64,000 nucleotides of DNA, taken from positions 7,998,001 to 8,062,000 of the forward strand of contig JAJKFH010001865.1 in the NCBI GenBank assembly GCA_023333565.1, in the 5' to 3' direction. The position numbers and the translations under genes were made by a program. This DNA is from Puffinus mauretanicus. Its lineage: Eukaryota; Chordata; Aves; Procellariiformes; Procellariidae. A model generated the notes under the pieces. The model made no database searches, was not told the origin of the DNA, and worked only from the letters and a program-made list of their open reading frames with translations. Below, piece after piece: positions 34,101 to 47,100 of the stretch. The first letter of the stretch is position 1; every line of letters starts with the position of its first letter.

Positions 34101-37100
34101 TCCCAAGAATAAGAAAATAAATATAATACTTTTATCTGGAGGAAAACCAAAGCTTTCTTCTTTTTATTTCTTTTTTTTAAACTAACAAAAAAGCACCCAA
34201 TAGTTCTGAAGTATAATCTCCCATATGTCACTGAGCCACAAATATAAAGTGTAAGTAACAGCAGCACTAGGATATACTGGCTCAGGGGCCAGAGTATGAG
34301 ACCTTATTTTTATGTTCCCAGAAAATACCTTTAGGCAGCCTTTTAAAACCATTACGAGTGCGTGGTCTGCAGAGAGACTGTGAAAAAAATTCAGAATGCT
34401 GTTTTGCTGTATGTTCCCAGACATCAAACAGGGAGCTAAATTCCTGACAGTCGCATCTGCATAATTACCCAACAGCCGTCTAACCCTTTGCTAGCCCCTA
34501 TGGACAGTTTCACAGCTGCTACAGTTCTGAGCAGCGGAGCTGGACAAGAGGTCGGAGACGAGGACAGAGCCAATCACCCAGATGCCACGGCTGGAAACAA
34601 GCAGCCAAAGCCTATGTTTTGCAGCTCCTAAGCACACCTTGTATTTGAATGCAGGGGCTAAATTCAATCAACACAGCAGGCAAATGCATGTGGACAAATT
34701 CATCACTGCTCCAGTAGGAAGGTGTACAATAACAATGAATAATACCATATTTACACGTGCCTCAAAGTATTAAAGGATGTTAAGCAGAACTTGGTAGATG
34801 TTACCAAAACTTGGTAGACACTAACTTTTTGTTTACATTTTAATAACTGTGTCTTTTCCTCCAGAGTTTTTGAAGCTTAATCCTTGGATGCACAGATGAA
34901 CAGTGACAGACACACTCTTATTAAAAATATCAAAACAAAAACCATACTAAATTCTTCAAAGCTGAAGGGAGAAATGGGCTGCAGGGTTGTCTTAGCAGTT
35001 TGTATTGGTTCTCATTTTAGAGACTATATCAGCCACTCCAGATGCCAATCCCAAATCTGGATGTCACAAGAAGAAAGTATGAGTGTTGCATACATAGATG
35101 GTAAGAAGGCAGGCACCAGCAAATGCTGGTATTGCAAACCAAGTGGGAAGGCAGAAGCTGCAGGGAGCTGATGCATTCCTGACTCCTCTTTCTCATGCAC
35201 CAAACTCACCTTGGGTGAGTTTGCTGTTAACAGCTATAGAAACATGGCCGTGCAAAAGAAGCAGTCTCTTAGGTAACCACATCCTAATCCACTTGAAGCT
35301 GTAGCATCATGTAGAGATTTTCTATGATTATCAGCGGACACATAAAAACCTCAATGGAAACCCAATGTACAGATCTAAAGACAGAATATAGGTCTAAAGC
35401 AAACATGATTCTAACAACCCCACCCAGCATTCCCTGAAGTCCTATAAAAGAGTGCAATTCAATTCAGTCCAACTGTGAGAGAAATATACTTTCTGTAGAA
35501 AAATATGCAGTGAACCCACAATATCTCTATTGTAGGTTGTGTATTAAATAGCACAGAATTTCCGTAAACATGATGTCTTGCTGCGTACAGAGATGTACTC
35601 AACTTTTCTTGATATTCAAAGTAGTAAACCTGGAGTGAACACTAATTATGAGTAATACTGCTATTTGCACATAAAAAGCATTTGGGGAAATAGGACTTTT
35701 TCCTTTTTTGCAATTGAATTTTGAACACTGTAATTTACTTCAGAGTAAGAAATCATCAGCCAGTTTTAATGGCTTAAAATATTTTTTTTTCTTTTTGGTC
35801 AATATAATGAAAAAATGGTAGTTTTCATATAGATAGCAAATGTTTACACCAAAAACGTCACTGAGATCAACTACCTTAGTAACTCATGTCTGTTGGAGCT
35901 GGGTAACGCCCTCATGCTTAAATACTTTTTCAAAGCAAAGAATGAGAGTCCAAGGACATCTCCATTAAAGATAATTTTTTCAGAAGCAAAACAAATTCAG
36001 TTCCCAGAGCACTTCAGGATACGTCCCAAGTATGCCACTATGTCAAAGAAAGAAGAGAGAAATTACAGGAAAACATGAAATGCTTACAACCTGATCCAAA
36101 GGTCACAGGGATCAAAGGAGACACTCGTAATGACTTCGGCAAACTTTGGGACTTGATCATAGTCACTCAGAAAAGTGACTTCACTATTTTCTTATGTTTT
36201 TTCCAATCTAAAATCAAGAATAGGTTCAAAGAACTAACATTAAATACATACAAATAATTGAAATACTCAGTACTGCTCAGTGTTAATACACTATCATTCT
36301 CACAGCATCTCTCATTAAAGTACTGTGAGTATTAAACTCATACAAGTCCTATACATTGTAAGTATAATAAAAAGAGATCATAATCAAAGATAAAACATAT
36401 GCTGATTACCTGATATTTTTGTATACTAAACTTCACTTTCTAGTTCAAGTCACTTATTTTAATCCTAACTAAAAATAGCAGACTTGCCAATTCCTCTGCT
36501 AGTCTGACAAGTAGTCTAGACATGGTTAGATAATAGCATTCACCTTCGACAGTCTCCTATGAGGTATTAAACATTTGTTAATAGTTTAATAAATTCCATT
36601 CAAATAGTGCCTTATGACAGTCACATCTGTTAATAAATTCCAAGATGTTTATGATTACAAAGATCAGCTTTGTCCTGAAATACCTGAATTAGCATGAATT
36701 ATGAACATACAGGTGTTATTCACATATGGAATAGAAACATAATTGATTAAAAACATACTGCAAAATTCTCTTCATGCTCCCGCAAATACAGGCAAGTAAC
36801 AATTACATTTTATGACAGATATTCTAATGAGCAAGTAAACATCGAGGTATTTTGTGCCATTCCAGAAATGTTCAGTTTTGCAAAAACGTATTTAAAATTT
36901 CCCTAATATTATTCAGCATTCTGTAATCCTCATGTGTGAACAGCTTTAATAAGAGGCAATTCTCAGTAGCACTTAGAGCCACAAGTCCACCACACGTTTC
37001 TCTACATCTTGAAGTATTTCCTGAAACAGTTTATCTTTCCCTCAAAATCCATTTATCCTTGCTTTTCTAGAACTACCTAGTTTCTCAAACTACACCCAGT

Positions 37101-37361
37101 ATCTCTGAATAACATGCAGCATTTTACAAAGTGAAGATACAGTATATTTTCTTACAAGTACATCAATCCACATAGCAAAGAAATTTTTCACGTTATTAAA
37201 AATATTTGAAGCATGCGTGCTATTTCCAGGACATGTATTTATTTAAGCCTTGTCCTTCAGCTTTCATATATAATTTGAAGCCATCACTTCCCGGCAGAAG
37301 GTTTAACAACAAGGAAGGAAATAATGCCTCTGTGACTCAGCAGCATCCTAATAGAGCAATA
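34101..37361. other. Anonymous AT-rich sequence
   Basis: No gene or repeat family is recognised. A short 20-bp-period duplication ('aacttggtaga') occurs at 34788 and 34808. Several 60-95-codon frames are present (for example 34884-35171), none familiar. Confidence 0.5.
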
Positions 37362-37849
37362 GAATACATTGCGTTCAGCTCTGGGGCCCATAACATAAGG
37401 AGGACATGGACCCGTTGGTGTGAGTCCAGAGGAGAGCCACAAAAATGATGAGAGGGCTGGAGCACCTCTCCTATGAAGACAGGCTGAGAGAGGTGGGGTT
37501 GTTCAGCCTGGAAGAGAGAAGGCTTCAGGGAGACTGTGGCCTATCAGTACTTAAAGGGGGCTTATAAGAAAGATGGGGACAAACTTTTTAGCAGGGCCTG
37601 TAGCAACAGGACAAGGGGAAATGGTTTTAAACTGAAAGAGGGTAGATTTAGATTCACTATGAGGGTAGTGAGGCACCGGAACAGGTTGCCCAGAGAAGTT
37701 GTGGATGCCCCATCCCTGGAAGTGTTCAAGGCCAGGCTGGATGGGACTTTGAGCAACCTGGTCTAGTGGAAGGTGTCCCTGCCCGTGGCAAGTGGGTTGG
37801 AACCAGATGATCTTTAAGGTCCCTTCCAAGCAAGCCATTCTATGATTCC
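37362..37849 (+). mobile_element. CR1 LINE, 5'-truncated copy 2 (different subfamily)
   Basis: This copy starts in the segment matching 'LEYC' of the RT region and runs through the end of ORF2 and the 3' UTR to 'ccattctatgattcc'. The 3' UTR ('gagcaacctggtctagtgg', 'aaggtcccttccaa') differs from copies 1 and 3, so it belongs to another CR1 subfamily. The 5' half (37362-37535) is badly decayed by small indels. Confidence 0.93.
37536..37766 (+). pseudogene. CR1 ORF2 C-terminal remnant, copy 2
   Basis: A 76-codon open stretch ends at the normal CR1 ORF2 stop at 37764-37766. It contains the 'YLKGAY', 'RTRGNGFKL' and 'NRLPREVVDAPSLEVF' segments typical of the CR1 ORF2 C-terminus. A short in-frame deletion removes several residues between 'GRFRF' and 'VVRH' (about 37650-37665). 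The catalytic parts are absent, so this is a dead fragment. Confidence 0.9.
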
Positions 37850-39400
37850 ATGGATATCTAAATATGTGCTGACCCTAAACCTGCAAAAAGCATCTGTATT
37901 AGTTGATAAGTGATCCATACAATCGTTAGGTCACAGATCATTCTACCTGAAAGTTTCAGTTTATTGCAGTAAACCTTGACAGCTTCAGCGATCACAAACG
38001 CTTTCCTGCTCCTACAATAAAAAGTTTAATATTGCCAAATACATTTATTCACTCCAGCCTTCCTTACCCCTCAACACAGAGCATGAAAAACAGTAGCCGG
38101 TACAGTACGGCTACAATCCATGAGCATATGGACCTGCATTTAAGAAGGATAAATTTGTTCTCTGCTGATTACTTAGACAAATATAATTGGTGTTCAGCTT
38201 CTGCAGCTACTGCAGAACATCTGGATTTCCCCTACCTCTCTTTTTCATAGCAGAAGGCTGAAAATCCCCTCTCTGCCTAAAGACTCTGCAGAAAGGAGAA
38301 CATTGCTATTGTCTTGGTGGGGAAGGAGGAAATTCAATTTATTGATGCTAACCTGACAGAAGTTTTGGTTAGGATTGTTCTCATCTATTCTAGAAAGGCA
38401 AGGCAGGGAAATTAATCCACTGGCAGTTAAACTGAGAAAAGCAGAGTCATAAGTGATTTCCTACACAATCTTTTGGTAATTTTTTTACCTGGCCACAAAT
38501 CAAGAGATCTGATCACTGTGCTTCCTATTTAGAGAGTCAAGGTCAACTGAACTAATACAGCACCTGTGGTGGGCAGGGGTTGGTCTTCAATGTGACAAAA
38601 GCTCATTTGTCTAAGACAGACAGGGCAGAGATGTTTTATCCTGTGAGGGCTTCAGGACCTAAAATACTGACTTACATATTGGTTCACAAATGAAAAGGCT
38701 CATGGTTGAAAAGGTCTAGAGATGGCCAGTCACACACGTGTTAATTTCTCAAACTATCACTGCATGGTTAATGACTGTTACTTTCCCTTTTCCACTTCTC
38801 ATTAATTCTTTGTCCAAGAGTGCCAACATCAGTCAAAGCATCTGAGCAGTCACGTCACCTTACAGGAATTCTGTAACACAGTAACTCAGTATGAAGAGGA
38901 ATAACATGCAGTTTCACAGAGCCTGGCACAGGTGGCCACGCTCCAATCCTACAGAACTTCACTGGTGTCAAAACCAGGAGAAAAGGCTGGCCTGTGTTTG
39001 GTGTCAAGCTGGCCACCACTTCTATCAATGGCCAGGCAGAACCTCAGCAATGAAGAAAACAGCCAAGAATTGTTTCCAAAATACAGTACTGCAATTCATT
39101 GCAAACAGTCAGGAAAGAAGCTCCATACACCTGGAATAATGATGAGTGTATTACCCTGGGAGCACTCCAAGATGGTTCCATACGTCTGAATTTTTCCATG
39201 TAGACCATCAGACACCAAAAGTAGAGAATTCCTACCCTTTGGATGCTAGCATGCAGCAGAAAGACTGAGCCTCTGGGGCATGACCACATTTGACAGATAA
39301 AGACTCTCTGCATTGGAGATCTGCTAGCCTAGGTTTACACACCAAGGGTATGGGGGCAGGGAGGAGTGCTGCAAGCCTGGAGATGGGTCTGAATGTGAGA
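37850..39400. other. Anonymous AT-rich sequence
   Basis: No feature is recognised. Open frames of 72-89 codons (for example 38891-39139 and 39044-39313 minus) look incidental. Confidence 0.5.
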
Positions 39401-39836
39401 GATGCACATCATCAGGGTAAAATAATTCAGGGCAATCTGCTCCAATCATAATTGAAGAAAGCACTGATATGCCTCTCCCTGCTGTGATCAAGCCTGCTTA
39501 GAGCCCTGTCCAGACACCAAACCAGCAGAGCAGGTTTTGCCCTATCTCTAAAGGGCAAATGATGCTGCGTAGATAACACTCCCCCTGCAGGGCACATCCT
39601 CCGCCTGGAAGTGGAAAGACCATTTGCCCCTTTACGCAGTGCCTGCTTGGTCCTGCTGCATGGTACCCTGAGGTCAGCATACCGCCACGCTCTAGATCTA
39701 AACGGCCTGATTTTTCCTGCCATCTCTTCCCACTGCCCACATGCTTCAGAACTCTCAATAATAACAACAACGCTAAAATAGAAAGCAAAATATCCTCCCA
39801 AAGATGGTTTAGATACATTTTATATACTAATGACAA
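39401..39836. other. GC-richer patch next to CR1 copy 3
   Basis: This unique-looking stretch is richer in G and C than its flanks, especially at 39480-39745. On the minus strand it is open in two frames: 39427-39801 (124 codons), and part of a 203-codon frame, 39498-40109, that begins in antisense CR1 sequence. No protein family is recognised in the non-CR1 part. Confidence 0.4.
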
Positions 39837-40194
39837 GGAAGGCTGAGAGAAGACCTTATCGCTTTCTACAACTACCTGAAAGGAGGTTGTAGTGACGTGG
39901 GTGTCGGTCTCTTCTCCCAAGTAACAAGTGATAGGATGAGAGGAAACAGCCTCGAGTTGTGCTGGGGGAGGTTTAGATTGGATATCAGGAAAAATTTTTT
40001 CTTCACTTGAAAGGATTATCAAGCACTGGACCAGGCTGCTCAGGGAAGTGGTTGAGTCACTATCCCTGGAGGTATTTAAAAGACGTGTAGACATGGTGCT
40101 TAGGGACATGGCTTAGTGGTGGACTTGGCAGTGTTAGGTTTATGGTTGGACTTGATGATCTTAAAGGTCTTTTCCAACCTAAAGATTCTGCGAT
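39837..40194 (+). mobile_element. CR1 LINE, 5'-truncated copy 3
   Basis: About 358 bp, starting at the segment encoding the 'RLRGDLI' region and ending 'ccaacctaaagattctgcg'. It matches copy 1 across the end of ORF2 and the whole 3' UTR. A T-run expansion and an early TGA around 39988-40011 break the frame before the end of ORF2. It is non-functional. Confidence 0.94.
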
Positions 40195-43100
40195 TAACAT
40201 CCTAAATTCGCCTCTGTGGCTTCCACTTTCCCTCCTCCCCACCAATGTCATCCTCTGTTTCTCACCACCACCATCGCTCCATAACCAGTCCTACAGAGAC
40301 AGGTTTTCCCTTTCCATCAGGCTCTTATCCTTTCGCTCCTACTTTGGCTGGATGCTCCTCTCCCCTCAGACCTCCATCTCTCTTATCCTTCACCTCCTCC
40401 ACTTTCCCTTGCTCTTCTCCAGAGCTGCCTCAACACCACCCTTCTCATAGCACTCAGTAGCAACTGCACTGATAAAACGTAAGCAAATTATTAATCTTCT
40501 TTGAATCTGTGATGTATCTAGGTTTGCAATATCTACCAGGTGTTAGCTAATGCCTAACCTTCCGTTTTTTTTCCTCAGTAACTCCTGTGCTGTAGAACAC
40601 ACGATTTACTTACATGTATCTTTGTTCTTACTTGCAAGTTAGCTATATGCAAATGTGAACTCACAGACACTGGTGCAGGTTTCTGAATTTTGGGATTCTT
40701 TTTTCTTGGAACATATTTCTCCAGATGAACAAAACACTCAAGACAAACCCTTTCAGAGTATTTATAGTTAAATAAATTGTACAGTTCACTAGCAGCTACT
40801 CCCTATGGCATTTGGTAAATATAAGCTAAGCAGCTTTATTTGCTTTACTGTAACCCTGTCTTGTTTGTCCTTTAATGGCTTTTTTGTGTGTGGCTTTTTT
40901 TCCTCCACCATCACTCAACAAATAATTTTAAGACAGAAAACAAAATTGACAATTCCTAAATGTCCCTGCTCCCAAATGGGAGCGTGTCTTACTGTCATGA
41001 ATACTTAACTGGCTCAAAAGCACAAGGTAATTTTTGCTTTTGTTTACTAGAAAAACACTTTAAATATGTGATAAAATTAAAAAAATAAAAAATAATTTCA
41101 AAAAAGCAATAAAAACTACCAAGATCATATCCTCAGGAAAAGGAGCAACTCCACTTTGCTACATAGCTTGGGAATGATCATGGGAAACTTACTCAACAAA
41201 GCCAGAAGCGAGACATTTTTGCAGGTGCATAACTGATGATTTGACAGAGACAGTGAACCAGACAGCAATTTTCCAGAAGTTATGCACCTGAGTTCCCAGC
41301 TAGAACTGGCAATTGCATGCTTAACTGGGAGCACACTTACACACTTCATGTCTTTCCCACACAGAGCAAAAACATTTTCCTTGCCTTAAAGCAATCACTG
41401 TTGCTCACAAATAGGTCTGAGAATGCTTACAAGCTTAGAGGTAACCATGCAGAGTTACGTATCTTACTTAGGCAGTATGAGACTGATCTCAAATTCCTCA
41501 TGAATGTTTTTTCAGTAGAGGAAACTTCTAAGGGTCAGACCCTAGCATTATCAGATAACTCCTCCAGTTCAATGTATAAGTGTACTCATCACCCATCACC
41601 TCTGAGTTGCAGATGCTGAGCACTTCTGGGGGAAGTCTCCTGTAAGCACAGTAATGAAAGTAATGAAGGCAAATGCCTCCAAGTCCACCTGGAGGAAGAG
41701 ATATTTACAATCATATATTTTCTTATATTCTGAAATGGGTTTTAGTTCTCCCAATCCATTACCTCTGTAGGTAAAAATTCAATATTAAACAGATGGCATC
41801 AACATGTCTTATACTACCCCTGAATAATTTCTCCAGAACAGCAAAAGAAGTTTAACAATCAAGCAAAGAAACAAAATTAATGCAGAAAACATTAAGACAG
41901 AACTGGACAAATTGCTGATAACACAAATTGTGTTATTTTATTCTCATGTATTACTCCTCAGGTAAAAAAACCTGTGAATATATATTGTAGGTAATACTTT
42001 GGGGGCTTCTCTACATAGAATAAGTTTGCATATAAATAGGAAGGATATTAGTGCATATCACACTATTTCCTCATAACTGCCTTTTTTCTTCTAAGGATTC
42101 TTACCATAATTAAAAAGTATCTCTCTGCAATGGAGTAAAGAACTGAGAGTATCTACACCGAGCACAACCACAGACTACCTAGTGAACTACAACTTTACCC
42201 CTAATTTGCCTGGCTGTACTTTTTCTTCCCCAGCTAGAGAGAGGGGAAAAAAGGAACCAAAACTTATCTAAATCCCACCATCCCACAAAACAGGAAAAAG
42301 CTACCACACTTCTGTTTCCAAAAGAAAAAATGTCACAGGGCTGAATGTAAGGAAAATAAATTGTTTTCATCAAATTCTCAGATTATGGAGAGTTTCGGGG
42401 ATGGTACTTCTAAAAACCATAGTTGATATTTAGCAGACGTTCCATGTGATTTTGAATAAAACTGATTAATATTTTCGTGATCACTGTCAGTCAGAAGTAT
42501 TTCTGTAACTAGATATTTTCTGCTAATACAGTATCAGATGAAGATGGAAGAGAGGTTGTCAAAAACAGGAGAAGAACCAAGGTCATACTGAAAGCACAAT
42601 ACTCTTATTCAAAATGTGTTGGGTATCATATTTTCAACTGAATTGCCTAGAGAGGAACTAAACAACAGATTTCTCTTCTCATCCAGTTCTTGGATTACTT
42701 CTGAAAGATGTCTATTCACATGCAAACACCAAGCTAGAGATTTCACTAAACAATGCCAAGTTCCTAAAAGGCATTACCTAAGAAGTACATCCTTTTGGTT
42801 ACTTTTTCCAGGAGAAAACACTCTTTTTTAAACATAATCCGAATATAAATCCAGCGATGTTAACAGAATGCTTTTTGATTTGCACAACAGTACCCAATTC
42901 TGAAAGGCAGCCTTTGTTGCCAATGGTGTGTTTTAAGGACTTTAACTCTCCCTGGAGATCTAATGCACAGTGGAACGAGAAGATAAGGACAACACACCAA
43001 AGATTTCCTAACACATTTACCTAAGAACTATTGATGAAAGATAGTTAGGTTTTCTTTATTGTGCCTTTGTGCTCAATTCCGAGCCCTTAACTTGCATCTA

Positions 43101-44047
43101 AAAAGGAAAAAAAGCATCAGAGATAAGACAGAGACAAGACTGCCCCTCCCCTAGGTAATTTCTGAAAGTGATTTTATTTAATTCATTGCATTAACTGAGC
43201 AATAGATCCCATTTTTTAACAAAGTGCTGAGTCATTCTCATGTAAAATCAAAAACGATTTCCTATACTAAGCCTATTATCTGCAGTGAATCTGGTTGGCG
43301 TCAGACATCTTTAAACAATATTTATCATGTCAAATGGTAGCTTCAATTTTTGTTCTTAGTTTGTTCTTTGTCTGCCAGTTCACTAACAAAATAAACACCC
43401 CAAAACCAGACTTTCTCTTTTTTCTTTTGCAGCATCAAACATTTCCATAAGATGTATTATGAAACATACCTGGAGTCTTTACAATAACATTGAGCTGTCT
43501 TATGTTTCTAAATCGAACTAAGGAAACTCATTAGAGATATTCAAAGAGTGCAAGAACAGTTCTTCAAAGAAGCATCAGTAAATTCTAAATATACATATGC
43601 TTACTTCAAAAGCTCTCAGTTTAACAGGAATTGGATCTTCAGAAATACTTCAGGATCTAAGCAATGTCAAGGAAAGATGAGAAAGACGAGAAAAGCAGAG
43701 AGGAGCTTTTTCTGAAAGGTGACAGGGAATCAGGCTGATCAATGCAAAATTTTCAGAATGAGGCCAAACACCCAGGAAGGAGAGAGCTGTTCTCCCAGAA
43801 GTGAGAAAAAGGCTAAGATTGCCTCCCAGGACTTAGGCATCCTAAGCCCAGATGTTTAGTTTTCATTACACTGTACTGATGTGAAGATGACGAAGAGGCC
43901 TCCTCTGAGAGATTTGCTACTCTCCTATCAAGTTCAGTAGTACCTATCCGTAGAGTCCTGACGTGAAACTTCATCCTCAGTGCTTCATCAGTGTAATGCA
44001 CTTAAAATATCCCTAAATGGACAATCTAAAGCGTTAAGGTTTGAGTT
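40195..44047. other. Anonymous AT-rich sequence
   Basis: No recognised gene or element. A C- and T-rich stretch at 40215-40450 yields Pro/Ser-rich frames (40142-40450 and 40245-40460) that start in or beside the CR1 tail and appear compositional. Confidence 0.5.
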
Positions 44048-44130
44048 GGGTTTCTTTTTTTTTTTTTGGGGGGGGTGTGGTGGTTTGGTTTTTTTTGGTT
44101 GGTTGTTTTTTTGGGGGGGCGGGGGGAGGC
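44048..44130 (+). repeat. G/T low-complexity tract with long G-runs
   Basis: T12-14 is followed by G8 (44068-44075), alternating GT-rich sequence, another T-run, then G7 (44113-44119), C, and G6 (44121-44126). On the plus strand this could form a G-quadruplex; on the minus strand it is C/A-rich. Confidence 0.85.
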
Positions 44131-47100
44131 ATCTTTGCTTGTAGGATTTTTTTGTACACTGATTTCATTTAATCATACTCAATATTACGATTTCTCCTCA
44201 GCCCATTTGCAAATTAAACTAACATTGCCTCTGTGACATCCCCGCTTTGTAGCAGCTTGTGCACTACAACAGAAGCCATTCACAGCTTCTGGCTCCTTCC
44301 AGGCTTAGATTTCCAAACCATTACGCATCTTACTGTTCCTCACAAAGCAAATCCCAAAGAGAAACTGTGTATAGTAACAGAGGCTGCAAGCCATGTTAGA
44401 ACATCTTAACAATAGCCACCCACTTGAAAAAAAAGTAGGGGAAAAAAAAAAGTCTGCACAACTGCAGTAAATACGGATGTTTCCATGCAGTTGTTCAATT
44501 TAATCTCCAGATGTGCAATCCTGCCCTCTTCCCACTTGCCATAGATTATCTGTAAACTGCGACGGTTATTGGGGGAAGGAACCTGTATTACACGTCCACG
44601 TTACAAGTGGCTGCGTGCAAACACAACGGTGACCAGTCAATTTAGCTGACACTGCACTGAGGGGATCAATTTCCAGGACTTTGATTAAATCCTGATGGGA
44701 AGGAAAATACCTGTACAACAAGCTGTTCCGACTTAGAAATGTGAAAGTAGTGAAAGTAGTCAAATTTTGTCTTACAGCAAAGTACAAGAAGAAAGATGCA
44801 AAAGGCCCAGTTGCAATGCTGCTTTTATCACCCTAGGAAAGTGGGCAAGTTTTAAAATTTCCATGTATCCAAATCAGAAAATTACATCAAGATCTGAGGC
44901 TGAATTTGAGCTGACAATTAATCACCCATTATTTCCTATTATTATTTCATCCCATCCTTTGCATATAGCTCAATGAATCATATTATCCTGCTGAACAAAA
45001 TAACATACCTGCCATGAATCCTCACACGGAATATATTGAAAAATCAAAAGAAAGAAGGTGCATGCATGAATACTGCTGCAAGTACTTAATCTCAATTAAC
45101 TTTATGCAGTTTATAGTTAATGTAATTTTCTTCCTCCCATATTCATTAGCACTGATTCCTTTTCCTTCACCTTTATTTTGACTGATTTTTCATCCAATAC
45201 CTCTAACAATCTCTATAGGGACTATAGCATATATTGAAATACAATCTGGGCTCTGCAGCACCGTATTCTGAGTTACACAAAGCTTTTGTATCTTTAAAAC
45301 ATCAAGGGTGGAGGAGCATGTACCAGAGAATCGGAAAGCTCAGTAATGTATAAACAAGTACAGATGTTCTCTGCCAAAGATTTACTGACCTACTAGAAGG
45401 CACTCTAAATACAAGTGATAGCTATATAAATGGAGAACTGGTGCTCCTCCACATCTGGCCCAGCTTTCAAGTTCACCGTATATGCATGCAGGTTCTCTTA
45501 GCAAGCAATTTCAGGGACATGAGCCTGGAGTCCAAATCCATCTTGTACTTGCCTGTATAAATCTTTCCCCTTTTTGTGACCTCCAGCCACTTGGATTAAC
45601 CAACAGTTTCAAAGATGGGACATTGTCCAAGCCCAAATGGAGTCAAAGAGGATCCTTCCAGGCCCAATGCAGGTACCATCTGCAAAGCCCAGAAGCACCA
45701 AACTTGCTGTAAATACTAACAGGGTAACCTCCAAAGTCAACAGCAGTTTTGCTACTCATTTCAGAGGTGCATGATAAAATCCCACAGGTGCTATTGCAAT
45801 CCCCCAAAATTAAAGAAGGGCATAACCTCTTGGTTTTTTATTATTACTATTATTAATGATTGATCATCCAAAGCACATTGAGTGAATAGAAAATCACTTG
45901 AGCAGGTTTACATGCATGTGCATTTACGTATTGAAAATTTCTACAGAGCTACCGGTGTCAAATTGTATTATGCTATAATCCAAACTCAAATAATTTCAGA
46001 TACTGGCACAGTAGTGCCAGTTAAACAGTTAAGCATTCCAGTAAAAATCCATTGTTGATCATGAGTATAGGGCTTCCTACTGAAGTTTATTTTACCTTTT
46101 AATACAAAATACAGGCTCAGTTACTATGTAGTTAAGAATAAAGCTTGCATTTCTAGCTACAACAAATGTATTCATGCAACTATTTTTTATATACACAAAA
46201 TGTAAAGAGACAAATGCTGATATTTTTGCTTAAGATAGTTACTCATTCTTGACTATGGCCAGCTGGGAAGTGCTGAATTCAGTCCAGACTGTGCTGTTAA
46301 TGATCACTCAGTGGCAGTGGTACTTTCCGTGATGCTCTCAGCAATTATGTGCCTGGTCTCAAATAGCTGCATGTAACAATAACAGTTTCAGGGCCCTGCC
46401 CAGATTCTGCCTGGAAACTTTTACTTTTAAAAGAAGATTTCCCAGTAGTGAAAGATTTGGCCAGGCAGGAAGATGACTCACTAATGGCCACCCTCATCAG
46501 AGCCCCAATAAGAAAGATGATTGCATGCTGGGCGCACAAGAATACATAAGTCTGAACTCACCTGAGCTAGCAAATTGCCAAAAAGTAAATAGCAGCTCCT
46601 TTGTTCAGCCTTAGCAGGCCATAACAGAAGCAGAGTCATCTGCATTACAAGCACATGGTCGGGTAATACAGCAGAGACCAAGACGACTGTTCTTTCCTGA
46701 TGGACAAGGACTAACAACATACTCCTCCACAGCATCAGGAAAAAACAGAAGGTGCCCAGAGCAGGTGTTCCTCTGCTGTGTCACAAAGTTAGCAAACTAT
46801 CAAAAGACCTAACATGTAAGCTTTAGTTATTAGCCCCCGCAATTAGCAGATCCAGAAACCACCTGATGGCTCTTGAGCTATGACTAAGAAAACCCATTAC
46901 AGAACCCAACCTGGCAGACCATGACCTTGGAAAGGAGCAGAAAAACACTTCAAATTCAGCTGAATGCATCTCCTTGTTTTTTTTCCCCCCTGAGGGATTT
47001 TTTTTAATATCCTCACCATCTTGGGTGGTCACCTTATATCCATGTACTAAATGCAACCTATGCTCAATTACAGTTATGTCAATTACATTGTAAAAATAAA

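Noticed and set aside
40142..40460. Overlapping Pro/Ser/Leu-rich frames of 71-102 codons
   Set aside because: One starts in the CR1 3' UTR, and both follow a C/T-rich stretch. The content is compositional.
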